Shown in pieces: positions 5,464 through 8,189 of a stretch of DNA of 8,189 nucleotides. Origin of the DNA: Paracoccaceae bacterium (GTDB lineage Bacteria; Pseudomonadota; Alphaproteobacteria; Rhodobacterales; Rhodobacteraceae); NCBI GenBank assembly GCA_018647275.1, contig JABGTH010000306.1, positions 1-8,189 on the forward strand, given 5' to 3'. Positions within the stretch are counted from its first letter, which is position 1. The number at the start of each line of letters is the position of its first letter. The position numbers and the translations under genes were made by a program. Below the pieces are notes generated by a model that saw nothing but the letters and a program-made list of their open reading frames with translations, did not search any database and was not told the DNA's origin.

Positions 5464-6549
5464 ATGGATCGTCGTTCATTTTTGAAGACATCTGCTATGG
5501 GCGGTACAGCCGCTGCTGCGACAACTTTGGCTGCACCTGCATACGCAACAGGCAAACGCACTTTGACAATGGTTACATCTTGGCCACGCGGTTTCGCGGT
5601 TCTTGATGATGCCGCGTCATATCTTGAAAAGTTCACCAGCGAAATGTCAGATGGCAACTTGACCATCGACAAAAAAGCTCCGGGTGAACTGGTTGGCGCA
5701 CTTGAAGTATTTGACGCTGTGTCTTCTGGCCAAGCTGATATGTACCACTCTGCCGATTATTATTTCATCGGTCAGCACCCTGCATACGCCTACTTCACAG
5801 CAGTCCCGTTCGGCGGCACAGCTCAAGAAGTTATCAACTGGTATGAGCACGGTGGCGGTCAAGAACTACACGATGAACTGGGCGAAATCTTTAACCTTAA
5901 AGGTTTGTTGTCAGGTAACTCTGGTTCGCAATCTGGTGGTTGGTTCCGCAACGAAATCAACTCTGCGGCTGACTTCAACGGTTTGAAATTCCGTATGCCA
6001 GGTCTTGGTGGTAAAGTTTTGGGCAAATTGGGCGCATCTGTTCAAAACATCCCAGGCGGCGAGTTGTACCAAGCTTTGTCTTCGGGCGCTTTGGACGGCC
6101 TAGAGTGGGTTGGTCCAATGGCCGACGAACGCGCTGGCTTCCAAGAAGTTGCAAAAGTTTACTACACAGCTGGTTTTCACGAGCCAGGTTCCGCTTTGGC
6201 CTCTTCCGTCAACTTGGACGTTTGGAACGACCTAACACCAGCACACCAAGCAATCTTGCAGGGTGCGTCACGTGCAACAACACACGTTCAGTTGGCTGAA
6301 ACATTGGCAAACAACGGTGCAGCACTGGCACGTCTACAAGCACAAGGTGTTAAAACGTTGCAGTTCTCTGATGATGTTTGGGACGCATTTGGTGCGGCTT
6401 CCAAAGAAGTTATGGACGAAAACATGGGTGACGAATTGTTCGCAAAAACACGCGCATCATTCGAAGCTTCCATGGCGTCATCTTCTTCTTGGATCGACAA
6501 ATCAGATGGCTACTATGTGCAGCAACGCAACCGCGTTCTGGGCAACTAA
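5464..6549 (+). CDS. dctP: TRAP transporter periplasmic substrate-binding protein, TakP-like (2-oxoacid/lactate type)
   Basis: This is the extracytoplasmic receptor of a tripartite ATP-independent periplasmic transporter; it captures a carboxylate and delivers it to DctQM. The 361-residue protein begins MDRRSFLKTSAMGG, a twin-arginine (Tat) signal with likely cleavage after AYA at residue 28. The mature part follows the DctP fold: APGELVGALEVFDAVSSGQ, GGWFRNEINSAADFNGLKFR, GGKVLGKLG, then ALDGLEWVGPMADE and a C-terminal helix region. Arg177 in LKFRMPG is the conserved carboxylate-binding arginine of the family. Gln156, Glu214 and Trp215 line up with residues I recall as cation and ligand contacts in TakP of Rhodobacter sphaeroides, which suggests a 2-oxoacid or related ligand. 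The ATG has a strong GGGAGG site seven bases upstream. A stem-loop follows the stop codon, then dctQ and dctM. The ligand is inference. Confidence 0.9.
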   Translation: MDRRSFLKTSAMGGTAAAATTLAAPAYATGKRTLTMVTSWPRGFAVLDDAASYLEKFTSEMSDGNLTIDKKAPGELVGALEVFDAVSSGQADMYHSADYYFIGQHPAYAYFTAVPFGGTAQEVINWYEHGGGQELHDELGEIFNLKGLLSGNSGSQSGGWFRNEINSAADFNGLKFRMPGLGGKVLGKLGASVQNIPGGELYQALSSGALDGLEWVGPMADERAGFQEVAKVYYTAGFHEPGSALASSVNLDVWNDLTPAHQAILQGASRATTHVQLAETLANNGAALARLQAQGVKTLQFSDDVWDAFGAASKEVMDENMGDELFAKTRASFEASMASSSSWIDKSDGYYVQQRNRVLGN

Positions 6550-6570
6550 GCAGTTTACCAAATCTATCGG

Positions 6571-6598
6571 AAAGGCCCCTTTTGAAAGGGGCCTTTTT
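6571..6598 (+). terminator. Stem-loop/terminator between dctP and dctQ
   Basis: AAAGGCCCCTT (6571-6581) pairs perfectly with AAGGGGCCTTT (6586-6596) over the tetraloop TTGA, and the T run spans 6594-6598. It begins 22 bases after the dctP stop codon. With eleven pairs and a short T tract it could act as a partial terminator, or as a 3' stabiliser giving far more dctP than dctQM message. This is a common design for binding-protein transport operons. No separate promoter for dctQ is evident. Confidence 0.85.
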
Positions 6599-6672
6599 GA
6601 ACAGTATCGCAATCTAGGGCCAGCACAGCCTTGAAATGTTGCGCCGCGTTCCGCGGCTTGAGGGGGGGCACA

Positions 6673-7668
6673 ATGACAGACGAAACAGTATGCACCGGAT
6701 TTTTCCGTGCTGCGACAGATACCAAGGGTGACATCAGTTGCTTGGACCAGTTTCAATCCAGTGGCGTTTTGCAATTCATCTCTGGTAATTTTCTGGAAGC
6801 TTTTTACAATGTTCCGGCAGCGATCATCAACGCGCCGATGTGGTTGGATTGGCTGACGTGGGAGAAAACGTTGGAAGACAAACAATCGCTAATGCGGTTT
6901 GTTTATTACGGTGGTTCTGTCGAGTTTTTCTTTGTCCTTGCGACACTCATATTGGGTATCACCATTTACGGCATGATCAATAATAAGTTCATGTGGAGCG
7001 TTGTTCGTGTTCTCGAAGGCTTCGCAAATACGGTTGGCCGGTTCTTTGCATGGGCTGGTCTTTTGATGGTTCTACAACAGATCATGATCGTGTTTTTACA
7101 ACGCATCTTTACGCGCCCCGACATTTCTATCGGTTTTGGTATTCCGCTACAATTTGACATCAGCTGGTTCGCCGAAGAACTGAAGCTTTATAACGCTTTG
7201 GTCGTTTGCATGTGCGTCACCTATGCCTTCGTGCAAGGCAGCCACGTGCGTGTCGATTTGGTTTATGCAGCCGTCAAATTTCGGACGAAAAAATTGATCG
7301 ACATGTTCGGGTCACTTTTCTTCATGGTGCCGTCTGCTGTTCTTACGTGGATGTACGGCTGGTACTTCTTATGGCGTCACCTGATTGTACCAAATCCTTC
7401 TGCGTCTGACACGTTAGACCGTTTGGTCAACAAGGCGCGCGCGCTGCGCTGGAATGTCGAGACCATCGGATTTAGCCCGAATGGTTTTACCGGATACTTC
7501 CTATTTAAGATCCTGTTGGTGACCTTCACCGCAATGATCTTTATCCACGCAATCGCGTTCTTCTATCGCTCGTTTCTTGAATGGAAAGAGGGCGAAAAAA
7601 GTGAAAACAAATACCTCGACAAGGATTCCTTGGGTGAAGGTGAAGAAGCCTATGAGGGGACGCACTGA
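6673..7668 (+). CDS. dctQ: TRAP transporter small permease subunit, enlarged DctQ
   Basis: This is the small membrane subunit that pairs with DctM. Its 331 residues are well above the usual 160-230 for DctQ. A core with family hallmarks, WFAEEL (165-170) and VQGSHVRVDLVY (187-198), is flanked by extra material. The first 80 residues are mostly soluble or amphipathic. By eye, hydrophobic helices lie at about 82-101, 121-143, 172-194, 210-232 and 275-300, so five instead of the standard four. A loop of roughly 45 residues (233-274) separates the last two, and a charged tail ends the protein. The start ATG 6673-6675 (MTDETVCTG) follows the purine run AGGGGGGG (6661-6668). An in-frame ATG at 6631 would add 14 residues and has no comparable site. 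The stop codon overlaps the dctM start (ATGA), indicating translational coupling. Confidence 0.85.
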   Translation: MTDETVCTGFFRAATDTKGDISCLDQFQSSGVLQFISGNFLEAFYNVPAAIINAPMWLDWLTWEKTLEDKQSLMRFVYYGGSVEFFFVLATLILGITIYGMINNKFMWSVVRVLEGFANTVGRFFAWAGLLMVLQQIMIVFLQRIFTRPDISIGFGIPLQFDISWFAEELKLYNALVVCMCVTYAFVQGSHVRVDLVYAAVKFRTKKLIDMFGSLFFMVPSAVLTWMYGWYFLWRHLIVPNPSASDTLDRLVNKARALRWNVETIGFSPNGFTGYFLFKILLVTFTAMIFIHAIAFFYRSFLEWKEGEKSENKYLDKDSLGEGEEAYEGTH

Positions 7669-8189
7669 TGTTGTTTGGACTTGATGGCGTAGAAGTTGGC
7701 CTGATCATTGTCTTTATCACCCTGTTCGGTGGTATTCTTTCTGGCTTTCCAGTGGCGTTTGCCATTGGTGGTGCTGGTATCATTTCGTTCGGTATTATCG
7801 CGTCTTTAGATAGTGCGGGCCTGTTAATCCACCAAGCGATCGATGACTCGAGCCAGATGTATCAAGATTTGATCACTGCAGGAGTTGGTGCGGATAAAAT
7901 CAGTATATTCAGGTATCCTGAGCTGCCACGCGTTGCCGAAGCTGTATTCCCTAAAGGCTGGGAAGTGGCGATGGACCGGAATGTATCCTTTGTTGTGAAC
8001 CGCATGAACGAGCGTGTTCTGGCAGGACAATCCATTGAAACCCTTTTGGCCGTTTTGATGTTTGTTCTTATGGGGATTACACTAGAGCGCTCTAAAATTG
8101 CAAATGATTTGCTAACGACAATGGCGCGTGTCTTTGGCCCGTTACCTGGGGCTTTGGCTGTTTCCGTCGTTGTCGTAGGTGCATTCCTA
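7668..8189 (+). CDS. dctM: TRAP transporter large permease subunit DctM, N-terminal part (truncated by window edge)
   Basis: This is the large membrane subunit that forms the ion-coupled transport path. The frame opens at ATG 7668-7670, overlapping the dctQ stop codon, with GAGGGG at 7654-7659 eight bases upstream. It is open to the edge (174 codons). The first hydrophobic region (about 8-46) contains the typical GFPVAFAIGGAGIISFG. The family pattern resumes at NRMNERVLAGQSIETLLAVL, MFVLMGITLERSKIANDLL and VFGPLPGALAVSVVVVGAFL. Between them, roughly residues 50-108 form a polar, charged stretch including SSQMYQDLITAG, FRYPELPRVAEAVFPKGWEV and MDRNVSF. It is not part of the usual DctM N-terminus, where only a short link separates these helices. 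The frame reads through without interruption and keeps ordinary composition, so the extra stretch looks like a true domain insertion rather than a frameshift. Confidence 0.9.
   Translation, partial: MLFGLDGVEVGLIIVFITLFGGILSGFPVAFAIGGAGIISFGIIASLDSAGLLIHQAIDDSSQMYQDLITAGVGADKISIFRYPELPRVAEAVFPKGWEVAMDRNVSFVVNRMNERVLAGQSIETLLAVLMFVLMGITLERSKIANDLLTTMARVFGPLPGALAVSVVVVGAFL

Noticed and set aside
6631..6672. Upstream start for dctQ at ATG 6631
   Set aside because: It adds 14 residues without a ribosome site, while ATG 6673 follows a long purine run.
7541..8030. Minus-strand frames opposite the end of dctQ and dctM (7541-7783 and 7824-8030)
   Set aside because: They are antisense to clear TRAP permease coding sequence and show no family features.

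Overview
The window looks like a chromosomal segment from an alphaproteobacterium, most likely the roseobacter group (Rhodobacteraceae). This rests on the style of the IlvB and IlvN proteins, the TakP-like TRAP binding protein with a twin-arginine signal, and the link of a Cache-domain NarX-type kinase to a TRAP operon. By eye the GC content is moderate, near half, which is low for that family. I cannot name a genus.

Positions 1-3126 are transcribed leftward (minus strand). The ilvB-ilvN pair (1038-2789 and 388-948) encodes acetolactate synthase, the first common enzyme of valine, leucine and isoleucine synthesis. It is preceded by a compact, textbook-like transcription attenuator. This consists of a 15-codon leader peptide with the run Val-Val-Val-Ile-Leu (2883-2930), a possible antiterminator helix, and a strong intrinsic terminator (2830-2857) about 40 bases before the ilvB start. 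A candidate promoter lies at 2961-2989 and a set of ATGCAAA repeats lies upstream of it. Beyond ilvN, the left edge holds the first 83 codons of a Rieske-type ring-hydroxylating oxygenase alpha subunit, cut off just before its iron-sulfur motif.

Positions 3127-5198 (minus strand) hold a two-component system: a membrane histidine kinase with a periplasmic Cache sensor, and a NarL/FixJ-type response regulator. Their genes overlap by four bases and end in an intrinsic terminator (3096-3122).

Positions 5464-8189 (plus strand, divergent from the kinase) hold a TRAP transporter operon: dctP (TakP-like periplasmic binding protein), a strong stem-loop, dctQ, and the start of dctM, which runs off the right edge. 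Both membrane subunits are unusual. DctQ is 331 aa with an extra N-terminal segment and about five membrane helices. DctM carries an extra polar stretch of about 60 residues near its N-terminus.

The simplest working model has two independent units. One is a BCAA-synthesis operon controlled by ribosome-mediated attenuation. The other is an uptake system for a small carboxylate (2-oxoacid-like), probably switched by the adjacent kinase-regulator pair. The most interesting elements are the ilv leader and the enlarged TRAP membrane subunits. I found no mobile element, CRISPR array, tRNA or rRNA.
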